A DNA stretch of 64,000 nucleotides from Haliotis asinina. Its lineage: Eukaryota > Mollusca > Gastropoda > Lepetellida > Haliotidae. How positions within the stretch are numbered: position 1 is the first letter of the stretch; every line of letters starts with the position of its first letter. This document shows, in pieces, positions 12,501 to 26,900 of this stretch. A program made the translations under genes and the position numbers. The notes beneath the pieces were generated by a model. That model had not been told where the DNA came from. It did no database searches and saw only the letters and a list, made by a program, of their open reading frames with translations. The stretch covers positions 9,345,501-9,409,500 of the forward strand of contig NC_090287.1 in assembly GCF_037392515.1 (NCBI RefSeq). Reading direction: 5' to 3'.

Positions 12501-15500
12501 GAGTTCTCTCTCCTCTGCACAAGAATGTACCTCTTGAGCTTTCTCGGTATACTGAAACACACAAGCAATGCTGGCTATATTTGCTCCACAGAAACACTAA
12601 CAAACTGTGTGGGGACTTTCTAGACACTGCCATATTCCACATGTGTATGACATCAAGGAAATCCATCAATCTTGTACTACCCAAACAGCAACTCACTACA
12701 GAGTTGTCTCCCCTTGGGTACTAGGATCCTGTATCTAGATCAATGAGTCAGTACTGTACCCATGCTCAGTTGTTTCAGCTGAAACTGTCTAACATAAGCA
12801 ACTGTCAGAGAACAGCCTTTCATTCCACAATCACCTGAATGCTGTCATACAATTCATATACTATGTCTATCCATACTGAAGCACAGGAACAATACCAGCT
12901 AGGAATGAGTGAGTGAATTTAGTTTTACACTGAGTTTAGCAATATTCCAATAATATCATGGTGGGGACACCAGAAATGGGCTTCTGGCTGCATGAATGAA
13001 CACAACAATGGAAATACTTTTGTTGTCTAGGCACTAGTCAACCTAACTCATGAAATATTAATTAAAGAAGATATTGTCAGCTATGTTTTCCATACAATTA
13101 AAAAAAATGTTTGCAGCAGTTTAGCGCAATAAAAGATATTCATAATTGCTACATATAATGCTTTATGTTTCCATAATATCAAGAATCTGTTTCTGCGTAT
13201 GAATTATTGTTTGGTCTGCCTCAAATAAATTAAGATACATAATGTATTGGTATGCACATTACACAGTATAAAATATGGTAGGTTTTTGAAACAAAACACA
13301 GGACAGATAAATATCAGGAAAGTTAAAATGACTATTCATAACTGATTCGGTCAAGAGATACAAGTTTCATCTTTATTTTTTCATTAGGTAAGAAATCTTC
13401 AAAACAAAACTTGCTTCTAATCTATGTGACATCTTGTATCACCCTGCAGCTATAGATATGGCGACGACAAGACTGCCAGGTTCAACTTACATGTGGCATT
13501 TTCAAAAAGTTGGATTTCTTATTACAAAAGTAATATGAGTAGAAAACAGTAGCTGTGTTCAGATACATTAGTATATAAGAAATATCAGACATGATACACA
13601 AGAAATATCTTTCAACAGGACTCCTAAGAATGTAGGGGAAATAAATGACAACATTTCAAGTGAGTTTCTTACAAGCTGATCTTACATGACATGAATAACA
13701 GGAGGTCTGGAGGACTGACATGTCATGAATACTCTCAAGTATATTACAAAACAATTATCATAGGGTCACATGGTTCTCCCTTAACATTTATATTTGGAAG
13801 ACAGGGGCATCGACGTCTAAACTTGGGGGTCAAACAATTTACGAAGATAATAAATTTTCAAATAATCATGTCTTTTTTACATGTCTCAAAGTCTGAATTC
13901 TAAAGAATTATCATAATTCTTTATAATAAAGAAGTACTTTCTAATCTGTTTGAAATCAGAAATCAATTTTGTTATTTATTAGCTATAGCATTGAATCATG
14001 TGGTTTTGATTAGTGACTTTATTGCATCAGAAGCGACCCAGTGCTTGTCTTTTTATGCATATTTTCACTTCACACTCTGTCATATACACAGTTTTCTGCG
14101 CCAAGGGGAACCCTGGGGTCATAGCGGAACATACGTATGTTGTTTATTGTTGTAGTCCACATGAATTACAGATGAAACTCAACCCTACAAAAGTACAAGA
14201 ATCTGTACTTTACTAAGAAAGTGTAATCCCAAATATAACATAATACATTTGATCACTTTCTAAACAGCTTTGTGTAATCATAGTCTAATGATTAATATAG
14301 CAAGCACATATTCATAGTGTCCAGGTTACCAAGCATGGCATGCAACCCACAAACAAGCTAACCCTGACCATTTGATCCATCAAGCGTCTGCTTCCAGGTA
14401 TAAGTTGCTTGTGACTGATTAGGAATCACTTTGTCCAAAAGGGAAGAAACTCTTTGTGCAATACAGAAAGATATATTAAGAAAAAAACAATATCACCATC
14501 ATGTCCAGTTTTATGCTTCTTTTAGCAATATCCCAGCAATATCGCGATTATGAAGACACCTAAAAAGGGCTTCAAATATTGTACCCATGTAGGGAATTGA
14601 AACTAGGTCTTTATCATGATGAACAAAAGATCTAACCACTCGTCATAAATAATCTAACAGTCTGTGCCAAAAAATTCCAATTCTGTGGCTTAAAATGCCC
14701 TTCTTCAAATACTTTCAACAAATTTCATGTCAATATATGCACTTTCTTAGCAGAAAAGGCTACTGTGATCAGACTCAAATTTTGATTAATGGCAGGGGTG
14801 ACAAATGTATGTATCTCCCATCCACACATATGAATATAGAGTCAGTGTGTGTCACAAGGCAATCTCTGGATCAGCACAGCTGTCTCTCGACATCCAGCTG
14901 TAAGGGCTATCGTGGGATGTAAGTCTTGTACAGTTGATATATAACAATCAGTTTAACACACACACCTGCAACTTTCACACAAGCCAATATCACTGTAGGG
15001 CCGTGTGGTAGAGATAGGTGCTGTGTTGACAGTTGTCCACACATAAATCTCATAGTCAGTAAATCAATATTCATCGCTGGCTACATGTCACGGCATTTAG
15101 ACACAATGTACTCAGTGCACAATTAATGCTGCATGTCTTATATATATAAGTTTTAAACAACACCTCATTCTTCGCACAAATATGGTTATTCTGGCATGAC
15201 CTTTAACTTCTTTAGTGTATAGCAAACAAGTAAAATATAAGTATTGAAATATCAGCCTTTGGGTCCAACGAATTATTTGATAGTTTCAAATTCACTTTGA
15301 CTCATCATTTTTTTCATGTAGATGTTTTCTTCCAGAAACATGGTTCAGCGTGAAGGTCTGATGACAACCAACTAAAAATATTCAATCCACCCAATCCTCA
15401 TTCCAATCATTTTCCCAAGGCTGGTTCTACACAAAAGAGGTATACTACATGACTCAGTATTAACATGCAAGTAGTGTGTAGTATTACTCAACGCCGACAC

Positions 15501-17895
15501 TACTACCAGCAGCTAGGACTTACCTTGTTTTCTTTTCCATTTCCATTTCCATTTGTTTTTAAAGCTGGAGGCACCTCATGCTGAAACAGCAAAATTCAGT
15601 TCTATATTATTTATCATATCATTATTTTGATGATGAAAAATTGGAAAGATAAATCCACCCAAAATACTTGCAGACATGGATGAGTCATTCAGTGTTTTGT
15701 AACACCTGCAAATCACCTGCCTGTATGTTTATTGGTATTGACATTTTTTCCATCTTTCCACTTGTGCAATGTTTGCATTATTGGAAATGCCACAAATAAA
15801 TCAATGGATGCGATGTAATCTGCTCTTATAAACAGGGGTTGGAAACTCATTTACAGATATTGACAAATGATAGCATGCCCTGGGCAACATGAACGCACGA
15901 ACCCTCAATTTACTGGGAAATTACAAATTTCAGTCATCTCAATCTATCTCAAATCATTTCAATAAAATATTGACACTCATATATAGAAATTCTTTTGGAA
16001 TGAACTCATTTGTACATTTATTGTATACTGATACCAAGTTCATTGGACTGGTTTATCTCACAGGGAGCTCAATCCAGTATATACCGCAAATAAAATGCCA
16101 GTCTCATGGGTACATACAACTTTGAAGAAACATCAGGGAGATTCACCGGGTTTGTGTAAAACAGTAGCAGTCTTTTTTAGTGTGTTAAATAAATGCACTT
16201 CACCTCTTTAAATGGCATTGTGTTCTTTTAGTTTCTGTCCATGGAGGTACACACAAACTATATGGTCTAGACTACCAGTGGTCAGACTTCCATCTTTTTA
16301 AAAGCTGCAGTGGCTGAGTGGGTTAGATGGCTGACTTTGTGTGCAGGGATTTAGGTACCTTACTCTTAGAGTATGGGTTCAAATTCATGATGGGATTCAA
16401 CCCAGAAAATGTATGAGAGGTTGTGCTTCACTGTGCACAGATTCAGTTACCTTTGAATTCTTTTAAAAAGGTATTATGTGTTCCATTGTGTGGGATCTTG
16501 TTAATACTTCGGTACTTTCAGTTATTTTGTTGCGAGACTTTTCTGATATGTATGGTATATTACGAAGTTTAGTTTTATATACCTCCTTCCTTTTGGTTGT
16601 AATATGAGCTCAAACTGACTCACCACTATGTCATACTCTGACAGTGACAGTACTGTTTTAATTACCTGGGAATATGAATTTGAGATTCTGTAAGCAACCA
16701 TGGCAAAGAAGGTAACCATGAAGATCCCAATTTTGAAAGCATACACAAGTTACTGAGTGAGTTTAGTTTTATGCAGCACTTGGCAATTTTCCAGCAATAC
16801 TCCTGCTATATGGCAGCAGTCCGTGAATAAAAGAGTCTGAACCAGACTATCCAGTTATCTTACTGCAAATCAGAGACTGTTTGTTCATTTTCTCCACATC
16901 ACAATATCTAGCATCCCCAATATGTCCAAGGCGTATGTTCCGATGAATCTCCATTATACCATGGATACATCTACAGCTCTGACCGATCTCTATTACCTCC
17001 CCTTGTTGCCTTGGCCTTTGGACAGTATCCAATCAACTAAGCCACCACTACAACCGAGCTTTCCCTGTCAACAACTATAACGGTTGCAGCTATGAAGGTT
17101 TGTTTGCAGTGTGACTCAGATTTGGGGGAAATCATACAAACTGAGAGGTCGAAAACTTTAAACAGAATCTACGCAAGAACATTTTCTACCTTTTTCAGAG
17201 AACCTCTGCATGGTTTGCATGGCCAAGTTCAATCGGTTAAATAATTTAAAAAGTGAAAGTGAGTTGTGATTTGTTCGCTTAACTTAGCTCAAGTGTAGAC
17301 ACCTACTTGGAAAAAAAGTCAGCCAAATAGGTTAACAATTTTTCAGGCAGAGCCGTAGATGTCTCCCGGGTAAAGTGGAATGTATTTCCTGGAGATATTG
17401 AGGATGAATATCCTGTTGCAGTCTTGAAATAGCGCAACAAACATATCACTATACACATGACTCAGTGAACTATAATCCTAGACTGCTGAGAAACACCATA
17501 CAATATCTAATTTAGCTGCAGGCAGTAATTTTGAGAGTGTCTAAAGGCAAGACAAATACTTCACTCATTAACACCTATAGGCTACAAAAAATAATCCATC
17601 GTTATCTATATAGCTGCATAGATTGTAATGGGCAACAAATATGTATAAGTTCTGTCCTATTGGTGGTGATACCGAATAAGCTGGAAGGCCTAGCCAGAGG
17701 CGCTAATTAAGCCTCACCTCCTTTTTACTACGCTGAAGATTCATTTGGGAGGTTTCAAATACAGGCCATTAAATATGCATACACTTATATTTTCTGTGTT
17801 CCCTAGCATCATGTGTAACATGATGCCTAGAACATGACTTAAATGACATTTGCATATTTCTATATCAAAAAATCAAATTCACTCCCTAAACACCA

Positions 17896-17934
<39 letters not shown>

Positions 17935-20900
17935 GAAAGAATAAGGACTAAATTATTTCTTCAAATGAACATTCCAAGTTCTGAGTGTGATGAATATGTA
18001 TACACCTCAAGATCTTAAAGACAACTTCAATTTTCTTTACATTCATAACTTCCATGTTATCTACCATTACAACATTTAGGCTGATATAACAAAAACACAA
18101 GTCTATATTATTAATGTTTGTTTCTGATATATATATTGGGTTCTTTTTAATTCATTTTACTTCCTAAACAAGATGTTACATATGTCAGCTGATGCCATGT
18201 AACTCACTCTAACAGGAAGTTAATTAGCCTGATGTAATGGATGCCTGATGATATATGGTACCTGATATATATGCCAGCTCTGATCCCCAGGCAATGGGTT
18301 CTTGATAATCCACGCCCAAGTAATCTACCTGAAGGTCTGGCCATGATTGTAAATGTGTAGAAAACAACTTTTGGTACCATGGAGGTCATCTCAAAATCAA
18401 TATTTCAAATATCACTCCACTCATCATGATAATGAGAATGATTGAATATATGGTTGATAGACTTAGTCCCTGAATATATATAAATTTGATAGTAACAAAT
18501 AAACTCATTTAAACTGAAAAGAAGCTCAAATGAGTTGGGAGAACAAAGGGAAATCTGGACATGCTTCATTTTGGGCCTTAGCATTACAGGGTGGGCTAGG
18601 CAGTAGGGAAAATAATGTGGTTCAGGGACTGTGAGTCAGACTAAGTAGTTGACTGATGTCACTGAAGTGAACAAAGACTTTCAACCATAACATCAACAAC
18701 TGTGCAGATTTACATAGCAAGTTCATAGTTTTAGGTCTAAAACAAAACAATAATTAAATCAATTGCCCTGTAAGGAAAACAAGATATTGTTGGTATCATG
18801 TTTTTACGTGTCTATTTCCATATATATTTCCTGCATATAGAACACAGTAATTTCAGTTGTTGTTTTAAGTGTATGAATTCAATAGACTAGTTTCAGACTT
18901 CTGGTTATGCTGTGTCCAGTTGTTAAACTAACAAGAATAAGTCTAATGACCCAATTAGCTATTTGAACAACACTCAGTTTACTTTCAGACCAGTTAATTG
19001 GGAGATGACATGCAGTCAATAACCACTTACTGGTTTTGTTATCTTGGTGCAAGCAAAATGAAGCTGGCAATAAATCTGTATTTCATGGAAGTAAATACTC
19101 AGTACATACAGCTCACGTTACGTACAGCAACTCATTACCGAAATACTATATAGAGTGGTTTCACCATTATAGTAGGATATTACTGCTATGGTAAAATTTA
19201 CATGTCAACTGTAATGAAATAAATGTTGCATCCACATTCTGTTAGTCTGTTGTACAGATCCTGAAGCAAATATATCCAAGAAAGCCGACGCATGTCTAGA
19301 CAATGTGGCAAGTCTTGATTCCCCTAGCTTCAGGGTCTCCAAAAATGAAGAAAGTCTCAGAGCTCCATTTCACCATATTTTTTTTTAACTATGAACTTTT
19401 TTCAGTAAAATATATATGTTCATTTCAGAGACTAGTTGTTAGTCTAACATTCCCTTTGATGTTACCTTGTTAGAAAAGAATAACTTATCTACCATACAGT
19501 GCTACAGATAAGCTGATGTTATAGATAAGCCAAGGTCCTAACTCGACCCTTAAATTCTGTATCTCAGTGGTAGAGCTTGTAGATCAACTGAACCTTCCTT
19601 TATCTTTTCAGCATGATTACTCATTGGAAATAGAGGTCAACAAATCTATAAAGAATTAAACAAGTTAATCCATTTGGTAACGGGCTAGTAATACAACATT
19701 TTTTGCATAACTGGTAGTTATCAAACCCAAAGTTAAGAAGCATGCATGCATGTGCATACACATGTTGTAAAATATGTAATATGACAAAATAATGCATTTG
19801 ATTTATTTGATGTCACAGCCATACAATGAAGGTCTTACTGAAGGTTATTTTTTCAAAATGATCTTGTTCCTCCTCTGAAATATCTTTTATCTCCATGCAT
19901 TTTTCAGACTATGTTACAAAACAACTACTATGACTATTGTTTGATCTACATAACTGCATGTACAGGGCTCCCCCACCCCCCACCCCCGTTTCACAGGGTA
20001 TGTTACAATATACAAGGTACAAGAGTCAAAGGTATGATAGCTTTGTGAATATTGACATGGGGCCCAGTTTAGCAGCCAGTTAAACATCCCACCAGATGTC
20101 AGAGGAAACAATTGTGAGAGAGATTTTGGTAGTTGTTATCATCATCAAAGAGACAATAAAGTTAATAAAATACTCATTTTCATGATATATAACCTAAGAA
20201 ACCTGATAACACTCTCATTAGTAATGAGCTCAGTAATCAATTATTCACAAAGACTTGAAAGGGCAAATGTAAAAATCAATTTTGCTGATGTTGCTAAAAC
20301 AAGACACAGCATATGACACAGAAAAATGAACCCACAAAGTAAACTAATCAATGCTCTGCAATAAAATTTTCAATCCAAGAAACATATGTTTTAGCAAGTT
20401 TAATGTATGCCAGAGAAAACCAATACATATCATAAAGGAGGACAAACATATCCACACGGAAATAATCCTCAGCCTTTATGAAGACAGTAAAACAAATCTT
20501 TTCACTAAAAAATGTTCCTTATGTGTTTCAGTATGAATAGCGAACATGAAATAGAATCATCAAAATCTTTAGCATCCTATCCTTATTCTAAAAAATCTCT
20601 TTCCTGATAGTTCATGTTTTTTTCCTGGGCTGATGAGGATTTTTTTTAGTTTGACACATATCTAACAAAACTGAAACAATATTCAGGAAATATTTCTTCA
20701 TCATTGACCTCTGAATTCCAAAAATTTCCTTTCACAATGTTTGTTTGCTGTTTAACGCAGCACTCAGCAATATTCAACCTATATCACAGCAATCTGTAAA
20801 GAAGCAAGTCTGGACCATACAATCCAGTGATCAATAGCATAAGAATGACCACTCGATCCCATTAGTCGCCTTATATGACAAGCATGGGTTGCTGAAGACC

Positions 20901-23900
20901 AGCTCTAACCCAGTAACTTCACAGATCTTTTAATAATGCTGTACATCATATGTTCAACATAATGCCAAGTAATCTGCTATTTTGGAATCAGTAAATTGCC
21001 TAAATAACCCTTCCACTGAATCAAATTGATTAATTCTGATGGCATCACAATGTATGTAATTCAGTTTTCTCACCTCAGCACACGTGTCCACATGGCAGTC
21101 CTTCAGTGCACATCGGCTATCATCCGACCAAAATGGACACTCCTTGGCAAGATTCACCTATGGAAAATAAACACATAACAATTAATTAGCAAGAAGGAAA
21201 TAATTATCAAACACACTGTCATTGCTGGTGTCAGTTCTAATTCTCAATGAAACCAGAATGAGATCATATATACCCAATATCCCAAAGCAACTTCATCATC
21301 ATCATTGGTTAAGCTGTGATATAAAATAGAACTTCAGATAGGGGTACATGGGGTTGGGGGGATAGCATTTTTTAACACAGAAGGTAAACTGTTCCAGGAG
21401 GCGCAACATAATTCATGTCGTCAACAAGACCATTATGCAGATTCAAATATGTGTGGTGGGTAAGTGGTTCATGTGGGTTGTGTCTCTATGATACAGATTA
21501 TAACTTGATCGCTGTAATGGTCACAACGCAGGTTTGATTCCAAACATTGCTATAATACACTGTTAGACTGCCATATTAGGTGTTCCTTTCAGTACCATTG
21601 ATAGAATATTGCTATGAGTCAAGCAAAATCCAAATTCACACACTTACATTACGTTACAATTAAAATTAGGACATATTCACAAAATTTTATCCAATTTTAC
21701 ATTTTTCTAAAAATCAAAACTGACTGAGAGCCTAATTTACTGAAGTTTCCAAAATGTCATTGTTGATCTTGCTCATAAATCAAAATATCAAAATTTACTG
21801 GCTTCAACAACTACCTATCTCAAATACATTGATATACCTGCTATGGTGGTTCAATGATTTGATTAAAAAATGAGTTCGACATATTGATGCCTACTCAAGC
21901 ACACATGATCAAATCGCATAACATACTAGTAAACATATGGACCAGGGGTTGCTTTCACAAAGCAACCTTTACTAAGGTTAACCTTGACTCCCATTCTTCA
22001 ACACTGGACTAAGGTTACCTTTGTGACTTATGATCACCTTAGTGCTTTATGAAAGGAGGCCCTGACTCATTGTGTTATGGCTTTGGTTCTGCAATTCAGA
22101 CACACATCATCATTTTGTTATTCTCTTATCAGGGATTGGGATAGACAACTTTGACAGTGGGACATTTTCAGGATTATTGGCCATTTTCTGAATTTAGGAT
22201 GTGCCACTGCTATTGTATCAATAGTTAACTTCAAAATTTCAATGGGACAATTTTTATCCTAACGTGCAACATGGCCCATGGCCCCTGCCTTTCTTGATCC
22301 CTGTCTAATAAATTTTTCCATTGATATCTGTCAGTATATATGAAAAGAGTTTTATTCACACATTCTTTAAACAATATATTTCAGTTGCAGCTCATCAGTC
22401 TGAGAATGCTCAAGAGCCTGTATCTTGTGTTTAATCTGGAAGAAACAGTGAGGTTCTATTGACAGGCACAACACATGCTAAAGCTGAACAAAAATTTACA
22501 CCAAAGACCTTGCCCTTTGGCATACACAAACATACTCCAGCACGACATGACATAATCACAAAACATATCCTTTGCAATATGCTGAAAGTGTGTTGTTTAC
22601 CAGATTCCTAAAATATCCTTCTGCTCTGTTCATATCGCCATACCAAAGTTTTTCATGTTAAGGCACATCTCATGATCTAACACAAATACTGACATGAATA
22701 TGATCAACCTGGCAAAACATGGTGTAGATGTCAGACAAACCAGTGCTGTCAACATCGGAGGTATACATAACAACTAAAGGCATGACATGAAGCAATAATG
22801 TACACACTTCAGATCAATCACAAACCATTAATATGCTCTGCGAAAAAGGGCAAAAGTAGAAGCTATGGAAATATGTTACTCTTTTGCATATAAACCTATT
22901 GTCATATTTTATTTCACGAGCACTGTGTGTTGATATGGGCTTATAAATGTGCAATCCCAGACTTATCACTATTGCCATGATAATAGTTTCAAATGCTAAT
23001 GTGTTCTCATATATATGTAATGGAGCATTATCTTCACAAATATATCTGGAATCTAACCCAACAATAAAAAAAAAAATCCCATATTCAACTATTTGATAAC
23101 TTAATCACCTCATCAGCACTAAATACTCATCATAACTCTATTACCTGGCATTGTTAACACATATTCAGTGTTTCATTACAGTTTATATGAACCCTACTAC
23201 CAGTGTGTCAGCACAACAACATATGTTGCATCACAATGACAACAGCTTGCACAGGCACTCTGCTGTTGGGCAAGACATCATCACAATGAATGATCTCTAT
23301 TATACCTGTAATGTCACATTTCTTGCAGATCTGAAGTTAAAATATGCAAAAGATCACATTATTCACACCAAAAGTGAAATGGGGCTTAATATTATGTTCA
23401 CAGTACATTGATGTGCATTCACATCAAGTATGTCTACGTGTACTAGTCATCATCACTGTCAATTATAGTGCTAGCTGCCTAGCTCACTGAAACACCTGGA
23501 AGCAGTTTAACATGGATACCACACTCAGAATAATTACTCCAGGACAGCCACTCCGTGTTTTATCTGTGAAGTACCATCTGTTAACATCTGGGCGGGAATC
23601 ACCAATCATCCACTCTTAGGACAGACTCTCTATTGACACATTATCAGATATGTTCCATGTGAAAAGACATTTCTCTTTCTTAGTGTTGTAAGTTCTGGGC
23701 TATCAGTTGTTGTATGCAATTGTTGCAGTGAAGACAGACAAGTTCGCATGGATATGAACACAACTCTTCCTGATGTTGCTTCAAAACTACATACATATTT
23801 CAGTCAGTTATTGAATTTTGTAGATCCATTGTGCCACAAATGCCTCTTATCCTACTTTGTCCTGTCTGTTTGAAGACTCAACTGATTATTGCCTTCTCAG

Positions 23901-26900
23901 ATATAATTTCAAACGCTTGTGTAGGAAGATTCAACATTAGCAAAGATAATCAAAAAGGTGGTTAATGAAGTATCAATAATGAAGAATGTAGATAGCGTAG
24001 GTAAGTAATTAAACAGCATAAACATAATTCTAGCTGTTGTTCATCTACTACCACAACCACTGATAAATACATATGCGAGTGATTTTAAAATCTCATATAT
24101 CTATGTATGAACCTGAACACCACCATGGGTATGCAGCAGCCTTGACGACCATATACAAAAATACATCAGTTAATTTAGACTACAATCAGAAAACATTACT
24201 GACACTTTAAGAGCAGTCATGCTAGTGAATGTAACCAAATATAAATGCACATCTTGAAGTGGATTCTTAGTTAAGGATCAAAATGGCACTCTTTAATCAT
24301 ATTAAATGCTACATACAACACTGTGATTGAATTTGGTGCAGAAGTTCCCCTGTAAAAATGTTCCAACAACACGCATTTAAAAAATATAGTAATTCAGCAT
24401 CAATCACAAAACCAAAACTGTCGCGAGACAATCATGATCATTAACATCAAACAATATCAGGAAACAACTATAAACTACTTGAACAAATAACAACAATGTA
24501 TACATAGATTGCAGATGACATCAATAATTGCATTGTTTGCTATTCAGGGCCACAATCAGCAATGTTCCTCTTGAATATATGATGCTGACCTTTAAATACT
24601 CAAGTCTGGAGAGACAATTGTGATTGTTATTACAAGCCACAATCATCTGAATGCACACACCATCAATTAAGCCTCCAAGCCTAAGTCCATTAAGTTGATT
24701 CTCTGAGAAAAAAGTAGGTTTCTATTGACCAGTTCTAACCCTAAATCTACATGGATGCAATAATTGGGTTTATCACCAACATGAATACACCATTATTATG
24801 AATGATAATGGCAATGGGATTTACACAAAGTACACATAGCTCATTTGATTCTTTTGTTCATATTAAGGTATTATGTCTGAAAAGTCTAATGACCAAGAGT
24901 GAGTGAGTTTAGCATAATGCCGCTCTCAGCAATATTCTCGCAAAATCACAATGGGGTTTCAAACATTGCGCCTATGTGGGGAATTGACCCGTGTCTGTAG
25001 CATGACGAGTGGATGCCATAACCACTACACTACAACACCAACACCCAAATGGCTATAAACTGTTTATTGTTCATCAATATAAGCATTGACATGTAAGGAC
25101 TTATAAGCTAAGTATTAGATTTATCAAGTTTTTTTAGACTCAAACTTGAGATAAGAGGGTCAGTTTCCACCAAAGTAAAAGGATTTGAAATACACACCAC
25201 ACAAATACTACTAGCTTAGTTGATAAAACGTCTTACGCTTGCCATTAAAAAAAACATTTCCAGCTGAAATAGAATTTGTGAGGAGTATATACTGACATCA
25301 CTTTCGGTATCTACATGAGACACCAAACAAAGTCTCAGGTCAAAGAGGACACTGAGAAGAAACATTTTTGAAATTATGCAACTGAACACAGACACAGGTT
25401 TATTAGATTGGTCGCAATTGCTTTCAGTTCATTTCAGATTAGTGATTTATGTACAAAGAGTCAATTGTTCAGAGAAAGCATCTGGTCAATATTTCAACTT
25501 TTTGCATACAAAGAGGATAGTAGTCCAGATTAACACTGGAAACCACCTGACACAGCAATAAGTCAACAAGATCTTACCTTAAAGTAACGGAAATAATCTC
25601 TTGAAACCAAGCTTTTCAGTCGAGGGTAAATCTTCTGGTTGTTTACAGAATCAATTGTTTCAACTTTACAGGAGCAGTCATCAACTTCCCCTTTCAACTG
25701 AAATTTATCATACAATCATAAATAGCAAGGACAAGTGATTTTCAAAAACAAACATGATGAATATCAATTCTTTAATCTTACGAAATGAAAAAGCTCAAAC
25801 ATGTTGACGTGAAAGCATATTTAACTGTTCTTTAATTCTGTTGAAACTTCAAAGGCAAACCACAAAGTTTGTTCATCATCTGACCATTCAAATCAGCAAT
25901 AATTCATTCAGACTACTGTACTTTAAATGAGAACAGGAAATCAATATTAGCTTCTATGACTCCCTAAACTAGGAAGAAAAAATCAATCCTTGTCAACAGC
26001 ACTATTCTACCTAGACAAATTGTGCTTTGTACATGAAATAGTAAATATGCAAAACTGAATACATGTACTTGTAATATGTTTTTGGTTCTTTTACAGGTAA
26101 TCAGAATATGTTATCTTGAGTGCAGTTTTTCACATTAAAAATATTTTTAGCATCACTGGATGTCCTATCAAAAATCAGAGGATAGTGTGCCCATCCAGGT
26201 AGTTTTGATGACTGCTATACACTGCACAGTTTATTACTGGACATGACAGTTATGAGATCCTTGTCATGACCATAATTTGGGGAATATAACACTTCAGATT
26301 CAAACAGTTTTAAATTATCATCTCAAGTGATAACTTTTTCAAAACATTTAGAATTACTGTAAACCATGTTTTACTGACTGTGTTACAGAAAATTTGCAGT
26401 TGATAATCTTAATATTCCTTACATTTCAACATAATAATAACTAACATAAATCAGTCCTGTGGAAAAAAGTGGTATTTAGATTAAATGAAATTATTAAACA
26501 TTGGTTGCAGTGACCAAACGACCAAGCAATCGATAATATTTTCTAATAATTAAACACAAACGATATGGGAACTACTGTTTTAATTTTTTAAACACTTGAT
26601 GATGGAACATATCCTCGCCATTGTCAGGGCCTAAAAACGTGTTTATATCTCAGAACACTCACTTCACTAACTGAAAAGTCATGACTGAATAATTCTTGAA
26701 TACTCCAGGAGCTCTATATTAGTCATCACGTTAATAAAGCAAGCTGAATCATTCATTTACATATCTGCAATAGCAACCTGGATAGGAAAATCTGAAAAAT
26801 AATGCTAACCAATTTTTTCTGATGACTGCTTGCTTGTTAGTACTGAAACAATCATCAAATCATCAATTCAGAGATTTCAACCAATTCCCACCACTAGTGG

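Larger units (their letters stand above)
12552..15523. other. ERO1 intron 4
   Basis: AT-rich intron with two type-2 SINE pieces (12905-12986, 14507-14647). The rest, including 13380-14220 with several ~65-70 codon open stretches, shows no similarity I recognise. Confidence 0.6.
15581..21073. other. ERO1 intron 3
   Basis: About 5.5 kb. Contains a distinct tRNA-like SINE head (16300-16410), type-1 SINE pieces (16753-16860, 20741-20925) and a (CTGT)n microsatellite (17899-17933). No exon or conserved ORF seen. Confidence 0.6.
21158..25577. other. ERO1 intron 2
   Basis: About 4.4 kb with a foldback element (21943-22062), a dispersed repeat (22130-22318), SINE pieces (21451-21645, weak; 24898-25045), and otherwise AT-rich unrecognised sequence. 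Confidence 0.6.

Noticed and set aside
16300-16410. Functional tRNA gene
   Set aside because: A and B box-like words are present but arms do not pair into a cloverleaf; a SINE head fits better. The same applies to the heads at 5114 and 32750.
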